From contig CAAGKM010000023.1 of the NCBI GenBank assembly GCA_900770395.1, forward strand, positions 1 through 64,000: a stretch of DNA of 64,000 bases, in the 5' to 3' direction. Positions within the stretch are counted from its first letter, which is position 1. Each line of letters starts with the position of its first letter. The notes under the pieces were generated by a model that searched no databases, was not told the DNA's origin, and saw nothing but the letters and a program-made list of their open reading frames with translations. The stretch is from an uncultured Prevotella sp. (GTDB lineage Bacteria; Bacteroidota; Bacteroidia; Bacteroidales; Bacteroidaceae). Positions 18,127-28,166 of this stretch are shown here, in pieces. The position numbers were made by a program, and so were the translations under genes.

Positions 18127-19731
18127 ATGAAAGAATTATTAAAATGCGCAATTGTTGCACTGGCGATGTTGATGGTATTGCCGGTGAACGCAGAGAATGT
18201 TACGGGGCGTAACCCTATAATATGGGCAGATGCTCCCGACCCCGATGTTATTCGTGTCGGTGATGACTTCTATATGGTGACCACCACCATGCACCTCATG
18301 CCAGGTGCGCCGATAATGCACTCCAAGGATCTTATTCATTGGGAGACCATCAACTATATCTTTGATGAACTTACCGATTCTCCAAAGTACAGCATGGAGG
18401 GCGGCACTGTGTATGGTCGCGGACAGTGGGCAACATCGCTGCAGTATCACGATGGATGGTTTTATGCCCTTTTTGCTCCTAACGACAATCCCGGTGGCGA
18501 CACATATATATATAAGGTACGCGACCCCCGTGATAAATGGCAGCTTGTGTCGCGCATGCGTCACTTTCACGACTGTGCTCTGTTCTTCGACGATGACAAC
18601 CGCGTGTACACCGTCAGCGGCTCGGGCAATATTCATCTTCAGGAGTTGCGCGCCGACCTTCAGGACGTGAAGGAGGGTGGCGTTGACGTGCATCTCAATC
18701 TCCGTGACAGTGTGGAGAATGGCTTGCTTGAGGGAAGCCGCATGGTGAAGCACAACGGCAAGTATTATCTTATGATTATCTCGTGGCCTCAGGGAGGAGC
18801 GCGCCGCCAGCTGTGCTACCGTGCCGACAAGATTACCGGTCCTTATGAGAAGAAGACCGTGCTTCTTAGTGAGTTCGCCGGATTTCCGTATGTGGGGCAG
18901 GGGACTATTGTCTCTGGTCCCGACGGCAACTGGTATGGTATGATATTCCAGGACCGTGGCGGAGTGGGACGTGTGCTCACACTCTCTCCCTGCCGCTGGA
19001 TTGACGGCTGGCCTATGCTGGGCGATGAGAACGGCAAAGTGCCTGTCAAGATAACAGTAACGGGAGTGAAGGCTCCTGAGAAATGCGAGGGCATAGTGGG
19101 CAGTGATGACTTCAGCTCTCCAAAATTGAAGAGCTACTGGGAGTGGAACCACAATCCCGTCAACACGGCATGGAGTCTCACCGAACGTCCGGGATGGCTG
19201 CGCCTTAAGACCTCGCAGAAAGCCTCGAATGTGTTTGATGCCCGCAACTCCATCTCGCAGCGCATGGTGGGACCAACGATGAATACTGTGGTAAAGATGG
19301 ACATCAGTCACATGGCGGACGGCGATGTGGCAGGAGTCAGCGCGTTTCAGGGCGATGCCGCTGTGCTTCAGGTTGAGCGTCATGGCAAGCAGCTTGTGGT
19401 GCGTGCCATGAAAAACAATGTCAGCCTCTCCGATAAGGACAAGGTTATAGAGAATGTTACAAACGAAGAGGTCTATTCTGCCACATATAAAATAAATAAG
19501 GTGAAAGACATTCTCTTCCGTGTAAGCTGCGACTTCAATGTGGGCAAGGATATTGCCGACCTGCTTTATAGCACTGACAATGGCAAGACATGGCAGTGTG
19601 CCATCCGTGACTTTAAGATGCGTTATGATTATCGCCGGCTGTTCATGGGCACCCGTTTCCAGATACATTGCTACTGCACCAGGCAGGCGGGCGGCTTCGT
19701 TGATGTGGATTACGTACACGTTGACAAATAG
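18127..19731 (+). CDS. GH43 beta-xylosidase / alpha-L-arabinofuranosidase
   Basis: A 534-residue secreted enzyme with a signal peptide cut near VNAEN. The five-blade GH43 propeller spans ~25-320. Likely catalytic residues are Asp38 (APDPDVIR, base), Asp149 (FHDCALF, pKa modulator) and Glu202 (LLEGSR, acid). A C-terminal beta-sandwich (~330-530), as in GH43 xylosidases, shapes the active site. It should release xylose or arabinose from xylo-oligosaccharides, probably in the periplasm as there is no lipobox. It is the first gene after the HTCS divergence and has its own operator. Substrate choice (xylose or arabinose) cannot be settled from sequence. Confidence 0.88.
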   Translation: MKELLKCAIVALAMLMVLPVNAENVTGRNPIIWADAPDPDVIRVGDDFYMVTTTMHLMPGAPIMHSKDLIHWETINYIFDELTDSPKYSMEGGTVYGRGQWATSLQYHDGWFYALFAPNDNPGGDTYIYKVRDPRDKWQLVSRMRHFHDCALFFDDDNRVYTVSGSGNIHLQELRADLQDVKEGGVDVHLNLRDSVENGLLEGSRMVKHNGKYYLMIISWPQGGARRQLCYRADKITGPYEKKTVLLSEFAGFPYVGQGTIVSGPDGNWYGMIFQDRGGVGRVLTLSPCRWIDGWPMLGDENGKVPVKITVTGVKAPEKCEGIVGSDDFSSPKLKSYWEWNHNPVNTAWSLTERPGWLRLKTSQKASNVFDARNSISQRMVGPTMNTVVKMDISHMADGDVAGVSAFQGDAAVLQVERHGKQLVVRAMKNNVSLSDKDKVIENVTNEEVYSATYKINKVKDILFRVSCDFNVGKDIADLLYSTDNGKTWQCAIRDFKMRYDYRRLFMGTRFQIHCYCTRQAGGFVDVDYVHVDK

Positions 19732-19818
19732 GCTGAAAACCGTAATATGAGCTAAATTTCATTGATTTTTGCAACAATAGACATAAAAATAATCAAAAAA
19801 GTGCATGTTTTTGATAAG

Positions 19819-19885
19819 ATGTTACCTGCGGCAAAGTATGTGTTACGCCATAAAACGAAACATTTGTGTTTTATTAATACCTTTG
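19819..19885 (+). promoter_or_regulatory. Xylan-regulon operator and promoter, site 2 (xus operon)
   Basis: Half-sites ATGTTAC (19819, extended as ATGTTACCTGCGGCAAAG) and GTGTTAC (19840) are 21 bp apart. The -7 box TACCTTTG is at 19878-19885, 59 bp from the first half-site. The untranslated leader to the ATG at 19981 is about 90 nt. Confidence 0.75.
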
Positions 19886-19980
19886 CAACGCAATTTAACG
19901 AATGCTTATTATAATAACTTTGGATTGACAATAAATATAACTAAATTTAAATTAACGTAAACTAAAAGACGGCTAAAAAA

Positions 19981-22900
19981 ATGAAAAAGATGATTAATCT
20001 TGCAGTTTGCAAGACACCGCCTAAGACATTGGTTTTAGCTTTGCTGATGATGGTTTTTGCAATGCCGGCATTAGCTCAGCAATTGGTCAAGGGTGTTGTC
20101 GTTGACAGCAATGGCGAGTCGGTTATCGGTGCTACTGTGTCTCAGAAAGACAATAGAAAAAATGCAACTGTTACCGACCTCGATGGAAATTTCTCGTTGA
20201 AAATGCCGGGAGGTAAGGGCACAGTTGTGGTGACTTACATCGGTATGATGCAAAAAGAAATGAAGGTCACTGCTGACAGAGTGAACAAAGTAATTTTGGA
20301 AGAAGACAATTCACAACTTGATGAAGTGGTGGTTGTGGGTTACGGACAGCAAAAGAAGGCATCTGTTGTGGGAGCTATCACCCAGACAACTGGTGAGGTT
20401 CTTGAGCGTGCTGCCGGTATCGGTAGTGTCAGCGCTGCCCTCACGGGTAACCTCCCGGGTATTGCAACCATTGCCTCTACGGGACAGCCCGGTGAGGAGG
20501 ATCCGCGTATATATATACGTGGTGCCGCTGCCTGGAACCAGGATGCACAGCCTCTTGTGCTCGTAGATGGTGTGAAGCGCGAGATTAAGTCCGTTGACAT
20601 CTCGTCAGTGGCTACTGTCTCTGTGTTGAAAGACGCGTCTGCCACAGCCGTTTACGGTGTGGAGGGTGCCAACGGCGTTATCCTTATCACCACCAAGCGC
20701 GGTGTGGAGGGTAAGGCGAGAATCGATGTAGGTTTCAATGCGACATTGAAAGCTGTGTCAAAGCTCCCACGCAAGTATGACTCTTACGATGGCTATATGC
20801 TCCGCAACCAGGCCATTGAGCATGAGCTTGCCTTAGGCGGCGCAGCCTCTTGGGCATACTATCGTCCGCAGACATTCATCAACAACTTCCGCAATCAGGA
20901 CTATACCGTAAAGCCTCAGTATGATGCCGCAGGTAATTACCTCGGCGACTACAGCCAGGCTGAGCGCTATCCTAATGTTGACTGGCAGGAAGAGATGTTC
21001 AAGGATTTCTGTATGTCATATAATACAAATCTCAACTTCTCAGGTGGTACAAAGTTTGTCAAGTATTTTGTGGCGTTCGACTTCCAGAACGAGGGTGACT
21101 TGACAAGAGTTTGGGACAACCACCAGGGATATGAGGGGGGGTACACCTACAATCGTTTGAATGTACGCTCAAATCTGGACTTCCAGATTACAAAGACCAC
21201 CCAGTTTAAGGTAAATCTTGCGGGCTCTAATGCCCAGCAGAAGACTCCGCGCTATTATTATGGTAATAGTGGTGAGTTCTTCCAGCAGCAGAACTGGGCA
21301 GGAGCCTACGGTATGGCTCCAAACCTTTTCCCCGTCCAGTTCTCTGACGGCTCATGGGGATACTATCCGTTGACTTCCAACATTGCGAACTCTCCAAAGA
21401 ACGTGGCAACGTGCGGTTATGAGCAGAAAGCCATCACGCGCGTTTTCACCGACTTTGCCCTTGAGCAGGACCTTGGCTTCATCACGAAGGGTCTTATTGC
21501 CCGTGGAACAATCTCCTGGGATAACCAGTTCAATGAGGGGGAGCGTGGTATTATAGACCAGCATAAGGTTAAAAACGCATACATGCTTCCAGAGGATGGT
21601 ATTTTGCTTCGTGAGAGTGCCATTGATGCAAATACAGGTTTTGATTTTTATGAAAGCCGCGACTGGTCTACCAATGCAGGCAAGGTCAATTATACAAGCC
21701 GTGCTACGGAGATGTCGCTCCAGCTCTTCTGGGGGCGTCAGTTTGGCGACCATAACGTAACGGTTATGGGTAACTGGAAGCGCCGTATCCAAGCATATAA
21801 TACTGATCTTGAGGAACGCCGTGAGGACTGGGTGTTCCGTACCACCTACGACTTTAAGAGCAGGTATTTTGCCGAGTTCAACGGTGCTTACAACGGCTCG
21901 CAGAAGTTCTCTCCCGACAATCGTTTTGTATTCTTCTGCTCAGGAGCTGCTGGTTGGATGCTCTCTGAGGAGAAATTCATGAAGCCACTGAAGGATAAGG
22001 GTATTATTGATATGTTCAAGATTCGTGGCTCATACGGTGAGATTGGTGATGACAATGCTGGCTCACGATGGGCTTATCTGACAATATGGGAACCCACGAG
22101 AAAGTTCATTATTTCTCTTGACCGTTCTCGAAGCCCGTTCCAGGGATATAAGGAAGCTACCATTGCCAATCCCGACCTCCGTTGGGCAACAGTGAAGAAG
22201 GCAAATATTGGTTTCGACTATGCGTTCCTCCATGGCATGTTTGCAGGTAGTTTCGACTGGTTCCGCGATGACCGTTACGACATCTTTATCTCTGGTACCG
22301 ACCGTTCTGTGCCTTCATATTTTGGTGCGGCAAAGACACCGGACATTAATAAAGGTAAGATGAAAAACTCAGGTTTTGAGTTTGAGCTTCGTTTTAATAA
22401 GGTGTTGAATAATGGTATGCGTTTCTGGGCAAACACCAACTACACATACGCCAAGAACAAGATTATAATGAAGGATGACCCTGCACTGATACCGGCTTAC
22501 CGCAAGTCACAGGGGTACTCTCAGGGACAATACGTGTCATTCATTGACAATGGCTTTATTGGCACCTACGATGAGCTGTATAGTGTGCCGGCACGTGAGA
22601 AGGACGACAGTCAGGTGCTCATTGGCGACCATTATATCGTTGACTTCAACGGTGACGGTGTTGTTGACGAGACAAACGACCAGGCTCCTTATGGCCACAC
22701 AGGAAACCCGAAGCATACTTACAATGCCACTATCGGCTGGGAGTATAAGGGATGGAGCATGTTTGCACAGCTCTATGGTGTGTCGGGCGTGACACGTGAT
22801 GTTGGCCTCACTTCTTTCAACAATAAGCTCCTCACCGTATATGACAATGGAGCATGGTGGAATCCTGCAACAGGAGGAGGTGAGGTGGTTCCGCCACGTT

Positions 22901-23172
22901 TCACCACTCAGGTTTCCTATAACGACGGTACACAGTATCTCTATGACGGCTCATATTTCCGACTGAAGAATGTTGAAATCGCATACACATGGACTAAGGG
23001 CTGGATTAAGAAGCTCGGCTTCACAAGCCTGAAGGTTTATGTCAACGGCAACAACCTCTTCCTGATTACAAAGATGCCTGATGACCGTGAGAGTAACTAC
23101 GGATTCAGTGGCGGTGGCGGTGCTTATCCTACTGTCAGACGTTATAATTTCGGATTCAAACTTAACATTTAA
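19981..23172 (+). CDS. xusA: SusC-family TonB-dependent transporter, XusA-like
   Basis: A 1063-residue outer-membrane transporter. Signal peptide cut after ALAQ; carboxypeptidase-D-like domain ~35-110; TonB-box-like LDEVVVVGYG ~110-119; plug ~120-240 with SVLKDASATAVYGVEGANGVI; barrel ending in FGFKLNI. It is the first gene of a tandem SusCDCD operon. The order SusC-SusD-SusC-SusD-DUF1735 protein is that of xusABCDE in Prevotella bryantii and Bacteroides ovatus xylan loci, hence the symbol, which rests on order and family. It should import xylo-oligosaccharides with the SusD encoded 14 nt downstream. Confidence 0.9.
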   Translation: MKKMINLAVCKTPPKTLVLALLMMVFAMPALAQQLVKGVVVDSNGESVIGATVSQKDNRKNATVTDLDGNFSLKMPGGKGTVVVTYIGMMQKEMKVTADRVNKVILEEDNSQLDEVVVVGYGQQKKASVVGAITQTTGEVLERAAGIGSVSAALTGNLPGIATIASTGQPGEEDPRIYIRGAAAWNQDAQPLVLVDGVKREIKSVDISSVATVSVLKDASATAVYGVEGANGVILITTKRGVEGKARIDVGFNATLKAVSKLPRKYDSYDGYMLRNQAIEHELALGGAASWAYYRPQTFINNFRNQDYTVKPQYDAAGNYLGDYSQAERYPNVDWQEEMFKDFCMSYNTNLNFSGGTKFVKYFVAFDFQNEGDLTRVWDNHQGYEGGYTYNRLNVRSNLDFQITKTTQFKVNLAGSNAQQKTPRYYYGNSGEFFQQQNWAGAYGMAPNLFPVQFSDGSWGYYPLTSNIANSPKNVATCGYEQKAITRVFTDFALEQDLGFITKGLIARGTISWDNQFNEGERGIIDQHKVKNAYMLPEDGILLRESAIDANTGFDFYESRDWSTNAGKVNYTSRATEMSLQLFWGRQFGDHNVTVMGNWKRRIQAYNTDLEERREDWVFRTTYDFKSRYFAEFNGAYNGSQKFSPDNRFVFFCSGAAGWMLSEEKFMKPLKDKGIIDMFKIRGSYGEIGDDNAGSRWAYLTIWEPTRKFIISLDRSRSPFQGYKEATIANPDLRWATVKKANIGFDYAFLHGMFAGSFDWFRDDRYDIFISGTDRSVPSYFGAAKTPDINKGKMKNSGFEFELRFNKVLNNGMRFWANTNYTYAKNKIIMKDDPALIPAYRKSQGYSQGQYVSFIDNGFIGTYDELYSVPAREKDDSQVLIGDHYIVDFNGDGVVDETNDQAPYGHTGNPKHTYNATIGWEYKGWSMFAQLYGVSGVTRDVGLTSFNNKLLTVYDNGAWWNPATGGGEVVPPRFTTQVSYNDGTQYLYDGSYFRLKNVEIAYTWTKGWIKKLGFTSLKVYVNGNNLFLITKMPDDRESNYGFSGGGGAYPTVRRYNFGFKLNI

Positions 23173-23186
23173 TCGTATATATAAAT

Positions 23187-25229
23187 ATGAAATACTATAA
23201 TAATATAAAATCTCTTTTGTGCGGTTCGCTGCTCCTTTGGGCGGGCGGTGTGTCCCTCACCTCCTGCACCGACTGGCTCGACAAGGACCCTGAGTCAATC
23301 GTGGCAGATGATGAGGCATACAAGAACTACCGTAACTTTCAGGGATATATTGAGGAAATATATCATATGGTTCCTGACAAGGAAAAGGTGAACTATTGTA
23401 CATCCTGGAACTTTGGCGACGATGCTGTTCACAACACTGAGGGCTATGCGCACATGGACCATCAGGTGGACTTGGGCAACTACCGCAACTGGTGGACCAA
23501 CAATCAGTGCTGGCTGAATGGTGCATGGTCATCACTTTGGAAAAACTCCTGGTACTGTATCCGTAAGTGTAACAAGGGTATTGAGAACATCAACTCGCTC
23601 GTAGGCACAGACGAGGAGCGTGACCTGTTGCTCGGACAGATGTACTTCTTCCGTGCCTGGTGGCATTTCGAGCTGATGTGCTACTTCGGTGGTCTTCCTT
23701 ACATTGATAAAAGTTTTGAGGATGGAGCCATCCCAGAGCTTCCACGCCTCTCTTTCCAAGAATGTGCCGACCGCTGTGCGGAGGATTTTGAAAGAGCATA
23801 CGACCTTCTCCCTCTTGATTGGGATGAGACAATTGCCGGTGGACAGACTTTAGGAAAGAATCAGCTGCGCATCAACAGGTTTATGGCTCTCTGCTATCTC
23901 GGCAAATGCTATCTTTGGGCAGGTTCTCCGCTCATGAAGGAGTTTGAGAAAACCAAGAACGGTGGTGTTGCCCAGCTTTTAGGCGCAAGCTCCAATGGCA
24001 AGACTTACGACTATGATGAGAAATATTGCCAGTTGGCGGCTGAGACACTGGGTAAGGCTCTTGAGATGGTGAATAGGGATGTTGTTCCTTATAAGCTCGC
24101 TGAGTTTAAGTATTCCAACATCTATGATCATGAGAAAGATGAAACTTCTGAGAGCAATTACTCTGACATTTTCTATGCCCATAATCAAGACTGGCAGTTG
24201 CCGGGTTCTACTGAGGCTATCTTCCGTGGTGCTTATGGTTTAGATATTGTCTATGACAACATAAAATACAATTCTGCTCTTTGGAACTTTGCAAAAATTT
24301 TTGGTCCTAAGGTTGCTGGTATCGTGGCTCATGACAACATCATTCACCACCCTACGGCAAACCTCATCGACCAGTATGGTATGGCAAACGGACAGCCCAT
24401 CTATCTTGTAAGAAATGGTGAGTATGTACTTAATCCTGAGTCTGGCTGGGATCCCGAGCATCCGTATAAGGACCGTGACCCACGGTTCTATCATGACATA
24501 GTGTTCGACGGTTTCCACTATGTCATCAACACAGAGCCCATAAGTAAGAATGAGAAGCAAATGGAATGTGAATACTGTTCTCTTTATAGTGGCGGCGCCA
24601 TGCGCTCCGTTGACAATGGAAGCAGTACAGGCTATTTCATACAGAAGTTAGTGCCTCATCAGTGTAATGAGGGAGACCGATGGTACACAGAAGGCGAGGG
24701 TCATACATTACAGTGTTATCTTCCTTATATGCGCCTTGCCGACATCTATCTGATGTATGCAGAGGCAAGGGCGGCTGTAGCAAAAAGCGTAGCAGACATC
24801 AAGGCAAGGACTGATTACTGCTCACTGTCTGCCGTAGATGCCATCAACGCACTCCGTGACCGTGTAAGCTCTGGCGACTGGCCTATGGAGCATGTGCAGG
24901 CAAACCTTATGGACACCAGGGAGCACTTTATCGATGAGGTGCGCCGTGAGCGTGCCGTAGAGCTTGCTTTCGAGGGCTTCCGCTGGTGTGACCTTCAGCG
25001 CTGGCTGCTCCTTACAGAGTCTCCTTACACATTGAAATACTCTCATGAGTTTGAGCGTCTGGAAAAGAACGACTGGTTTAAGAGACATGATCCGAAGGAT
25101 GCGCGTGTAGGAAACTTCCATAGGGAAAATTTGATTCTCCGTCGTTTTGAGGCGAAGCATTACTGGTTCCCGCTTCCTGACAAGGATACTTATCTTTATG
25201 AGGGATTCCCACAGAATCCGGGATGGTAA
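23187..25229 (+). CDS. xusB: SusD-family surface lipoprotein, XusB-like
   Basis: A 680-residue SusD homologue, longer than usual. Lipobox LTSC precedes TDWLDKDPES. The helical TPR region includes GQMYFFRAWWHFELMCYFGGLPY, and the C-terminal signature includes RLADIYLMYAEARAA and RRERAVELAFEGFRWCDLQRW. It is partner of the preceding SusC, forming the lid that captures xylan fragments at the surface. The extra length lies in insertions within the middle of the protein. Confidence 0.9.
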   Translation: MKYYNNIKSLLCGSLLLWAGGVSLTSCTDWLDKDPESIVADDEAYKNYRNFQGYIEEIYHMVPDKEKVNYCTSWNFGDDAVHNTEGYAHMDHQVDLGNYRNWWTNNQCWLNGAWSSLWKNSWYCIRKCNKGIENINSLVGTDEERDLLLGQMYFFRAWWHFELMCYFGGLPYIDKSFEDGAIPELPRLSFQECADRCAEDFERAYDLLPLDWDETIAGGQTLGKNQLRINRFMALCYLGKCYLWAGSPLMKEFEKTKNGGVAQLLGASSNGKTYDYDEKYCQLAAETLGKALEMVNRDVVPYKLAEFKYSNIYDHEKDETSESNYSDIFYAHNQDWQLPGSTEAIFRGAYGLDIVYDNIKYNSALWNFAKIFGPKVAGIVAHDNIIHHPTANLIDQYGMANGQPIYLVRNGEYVLNPESGWDPEHPYKDRDPRFYHDIVFDGFHYVINTEPISKNEKQMECEYCSLYSGGAMRSVDNGSSTGYFIQKLVPHQCNEGDRWYTEGEGHTLQCYLPYMRLADIYLMYAEARAAVAKSVADIKARTDYCSLSAVDAINALRDRVSSGDWPMEHVQANLMDTREHFIDEVRRERAVELAFEGFRWCDLQRWLLLTESPYTLKYSHEFERLEKNDWFKRHDPKDARVGNFHRENLILRRFEAKHYWFPLPDKDTYLYEGFPQNPGW

Positions 25230-25270
25230 TAATGCCTATTGATAACAGATAACAGATAATTGACAAATAT

Positions 25271-28162
25271 ATGAAACATATAAAAACAAATATATTTCTC
25301 TTTGCCATGACAGTAGTCTCGCCGCTGTCTGCCAGTGCGCAGACCACTGATGGCGGTGACTCTATCCCGGCAAAAAAGAAAGTCCATGTCGCATTCCGTG
25401 ACAAGGATGCCGACCAGCTTCTTGGAGGCGTCTCATACGTTGACATGGAAGAGCTGCAGAAGAAGGACTATACCATGAGCAGTCTTGATGACTTGTATGC
25501 GCTTGTGGGCGGATGGAACGGCAACAGCCTTTGGGGCATGGACAACGACCGTCTTGACACTAATGACAACAGTAACCTGCCGCTCGTTATCATCGACGGC
25601 GTGAAGCGTCCGTCGAACAACGTGCTTCCCTCAGAGATTGAGCAGGTGACCTTCCTCAAGGGAGCGCAGGCGGTGGTGCTTTATGGCGCAAGGGCTGCAA
25701 AGGGCGCTATCCTTATCACTACCAAGCGCGGCACGGTTGACGGCCTGCAGGTTCAGGTAAATGCAAACACGGGTTTCCATGTGGCAAAGGCTTTTCCTGA
25801 GTATCTTGGCTCTGCCGAGTATATGACGCTCTACAACGAGGCGCGCGCCAATGACGGGCTCGTTCCAAGGTACTCTCAGATGGATATCTATAACCATGCG
25901 TCTGGCACTAATCCTTACCGTTATCCAAATGTAAACTATTATTCTGACGAGTATATCCGCAAAGTGTATAACCGTTCTGATGCTACGGTGGAGGTGCAGG
26001 GTGGCGGCACACGTGCCCATTTCTACACTAACATCAATTATTACCGCACAGAGGATCTTCTGAACTTTGGCAACGCCAAGGACAACTATACCGACCGTTT
26101 CAGCGTGCGTGGTAATGTTGACCTTGTGATAAACAAACTAATCAAGGGCTTTGCCAATGCGAGCGCCACATTCTATAATGCCCATAGAAACAAGGGAGAC
26201 TTCTGGGGCGAGGCTGCCAAAATGCGTCCAAACTTCCCGGAACATGCGGCACCGCTGATTCCTATCGACATGGTTGACCCTAATGCCTCAAAGGCTCTTG
26301 CCATCCTTGGCAAGTCACTCAACCTTCTTGACGGGAAGTATTTCCCGGGCGGTACGAGTGTCAACCAGACAAATGCCATTGCCGACTGCTATTTCGGCGG
26401 TAAGACAACAGGAGTAAGCCGTCAGTTCCAGTTTGATGCGGGCATCATCTACGACATGAGCAAGTTTGTGAAGGGACTGTCGTTCAAGACACAGTTTGCC
26501 ATTGACTATGCCTCAAGCTACAACCTCTCATACGACAACCAGTATGCGGTGTTCGTTCCCACATGGAGTAACTATAACTCACAGGATGCCATCGTGGCAC
26601 TTAACCAGCTGAACGATGAGGTGGTGAGCGGTCACATGGTTATGTCAGGCTCGGCATATCGCCAGACCATCAGCTGGAACGGACATTTCGACTATGACAA
26701 TACCTTTGGTGGAAAGCATCATGTAACAGGTATGCTGCTCGGAAACATGTTTACCACTACAGCCAGCGGCACATACCACCGTTATGCCAGTGCGAACTTA
26801 GGCCTTGTGGGTGGCTATGACTATATGGGACGCTATTTTGGTGAAGTGTCGTTGGCGGGTGTTCATTCCGCCCGTCTTCCTGAGGGAAACCGCAATGCCA
26901 TATCACCCTCTTTCACCATCGGCTGGAATATAGCCAAGGAGAAATTCATGAAGGGAAGCTTCGTTGACGATTTGATGCTCAGCGCGTCATACAGCAATCT
27001 TAACGAGGATATTGATGTATATATGGGTGATAATTATTATTATATCTATGACGCACAGTGGAAAACAGGTAACAGCGGCTTCTCATGGAACGAGACATCA
27101 AGCACAAACCTTACTTATTCCACAACGGGTAGCAATCCTGCCCTCGACTTCATTCACCGCAAGGAGTTCTCTGTAAGTCTGCGTGGCTCGTTCTTCAACA
27201 AGCTGATTTCCACAGACCTCACATTCTTCAATACAGATATGGATGGCTTTATTATCCCAGATCCTTCCATGTTCCCGTCACACCTCTCTGGTGGTATTAA
27301 TGGCAGCTCGTTTCAGCCGGCAATCAACAATAACATCCAAAACCGCAAGGGCATCGACTTCAGTGTGACCGCCCAAAAGCAGTTGGGAAAGGTTCATGCC
27401 ACTCTTGGTGTTGTTGGAACATATCTCAAGACAAACAATAAGAAGTACGATGAAGTTGTGGAGTTTGAGAATACCCGCGTAGAGGGACACGCTATTGATG
27501 CCATTCGTGGTTACAAGTGCTTAGGCTTCTACACCTATGATGACTTCGACAAGAATGATGAAACAGGAAAGCTCACTTTGAAGAAAGGACTGCCCGAACC
27601 AAAGATTGGCGGTACCATCCAGCCTGGTGACTTGAAATATGAGGATGTGAATGGTGACGGTAGGCTCACCGATAAAGACATGGTTGACCTCGGTACATGG
27701 AGCTCTCCATTCCATTTGGGTGTAAATCTCACGCTCAAGTATAAGAACTTCACGCTCTTCATGCTTGGCTCAGGAGGGTTTGGCGGTTCTAGCATGAAAA
27801 ACAACAGCTATTATTATATGAGCGGAGAGAACAAGTATTCTGTCAATGCACGCGGACGCTGGACTCCAGAGACTGCTGACGTTGCCACTCATCCCCGTCT
27901 GACCACGCTCAGCTCGGCTAACAACGCCTCTACATCTACATTCTGGCTCTATAGCACTGACCGCTTCGATTTGGACAAGGTGCAGCTCACCTACGACTTC
28001 CCAAAGGAGATGTTCAAGGGTAAGTATGTGAAGGCTCTCTCGATTTATCTGAACGGAAACAGCCTCCTCACGATTTCAAAGAACCGCAAAATAATGGAGA
28101 CTAATGTGGGCTATGCTCCACAGACCCGTTTCTATAATCTCGGTGTTAAGGTAACTCTCTAA
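25271..28162 (+). CDS. xusC: Second SusC-family transporter, XusC-like, without the N-terminal extension domain
   Basis: A 963-residue porin with a signal peptide cut after ASAQ. Unlike the other SusC proteins here it lacks the ~80-residue carboxypeptidase-D-like domain and has no obvious TonB box. A short linker (DSIPAKKKVHVAFRDKDADQ) leads straight into the plug (LVIIDGVKRP, LKGAQAVVLYGARAAKGAI). The barrel is full length and ends in YNLGVKVTL. Reduced N-termini in second SusC copies of xylan loci fit a division of labour with XusA. How it is energised is an open question. Confidence 0.88.
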   Translation: MKHIKTNIFLFAMTVVSPLSASAQTTDGGDSIPAKKKVHVAFRDKDADQLLGGVSYVDMEELQKKDYTMSSLDDLYALVGGWNGNSLWGMDNDRLDTNDNSNLPLVIIDGVKRPSNNVLPSEIEQVTFLKGAQAVVLYGARAAKGAILITTKRGTVDGLQVQVNANTGFHVAKAFPEYLGSAEYMTLYNEARANDGLVPRYSQMDIYNHASGTNPYRYPNVNYYSDEYIRKVYNRSDATVEVQGGGTRAHFYTNINYYRTEDLLNFGNAKDNYTDRFSVRGNVDLVINKLIKGFANASATFYNAHRNKGDFWGEAAKMRPNFPEHAAPLIPIDMVDPNASKALAILGKSLNLLDGKYFPGGTSVNQTNAIADCYFGGKTTGVSRQFQFDAGIIYDMSKFVKGLSFKTQFAIDYASSYNLSYDNQYAVFVPTWSNYNSQDAIVALNQLNDEVVSGHMVMSGSAYRQTISWNGHFDYDNTFGGKHHVTGMLLGNMFTTTASGTYHRYASANLGLVGGYDYMGRYFGEVSLAGVHSARLPEGNRNAISPSFTIGWNIAKEKFMKGSFVDDLMLSASYSNLNEDIDVYMGDNYYYIYDAQWKTGNSGFSWNETSSTNLTYSTTGSNPALDFIHRKEFSVSLRGSFFNKLISTDLTFFNTDMDGFIIPDPSMFPSHLSGGINGSSFQPAINNNIQNRKGIDFSVTAQKQLGKVHATLGVVGTYLKTNNKKYDEVVEFENTRVEGHAIDAIRGYKCLGFYTYDDFDKNDETGKLTLKKGLPEPKIGGTIQPGDLKYEDVNGDGRLTDKDMVDLGTWSSPFHLGVNLTLKYKNFTLFMLGSGGFGGSSMKNNSYYYMSGENKYSVNARGRWTPETADVATHPRLTTLSSANNASTSTFWLYSTDRFDLDKVQLTYDFPKEMFKGKYVKALSIYLNGNSLLTISKNRKIMETNVGYAPQTRFYNLGVKVTL

Positions 28163-28166
28163 TAAA

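Noticed and set aside
18139..19719. 526-codon open frame on the minus strand opposite the GH43 gene
   Set aside because: It is the antisense shadow of a strongly supported GH43 gene; it has no family motif and no promoter or signal peptide.
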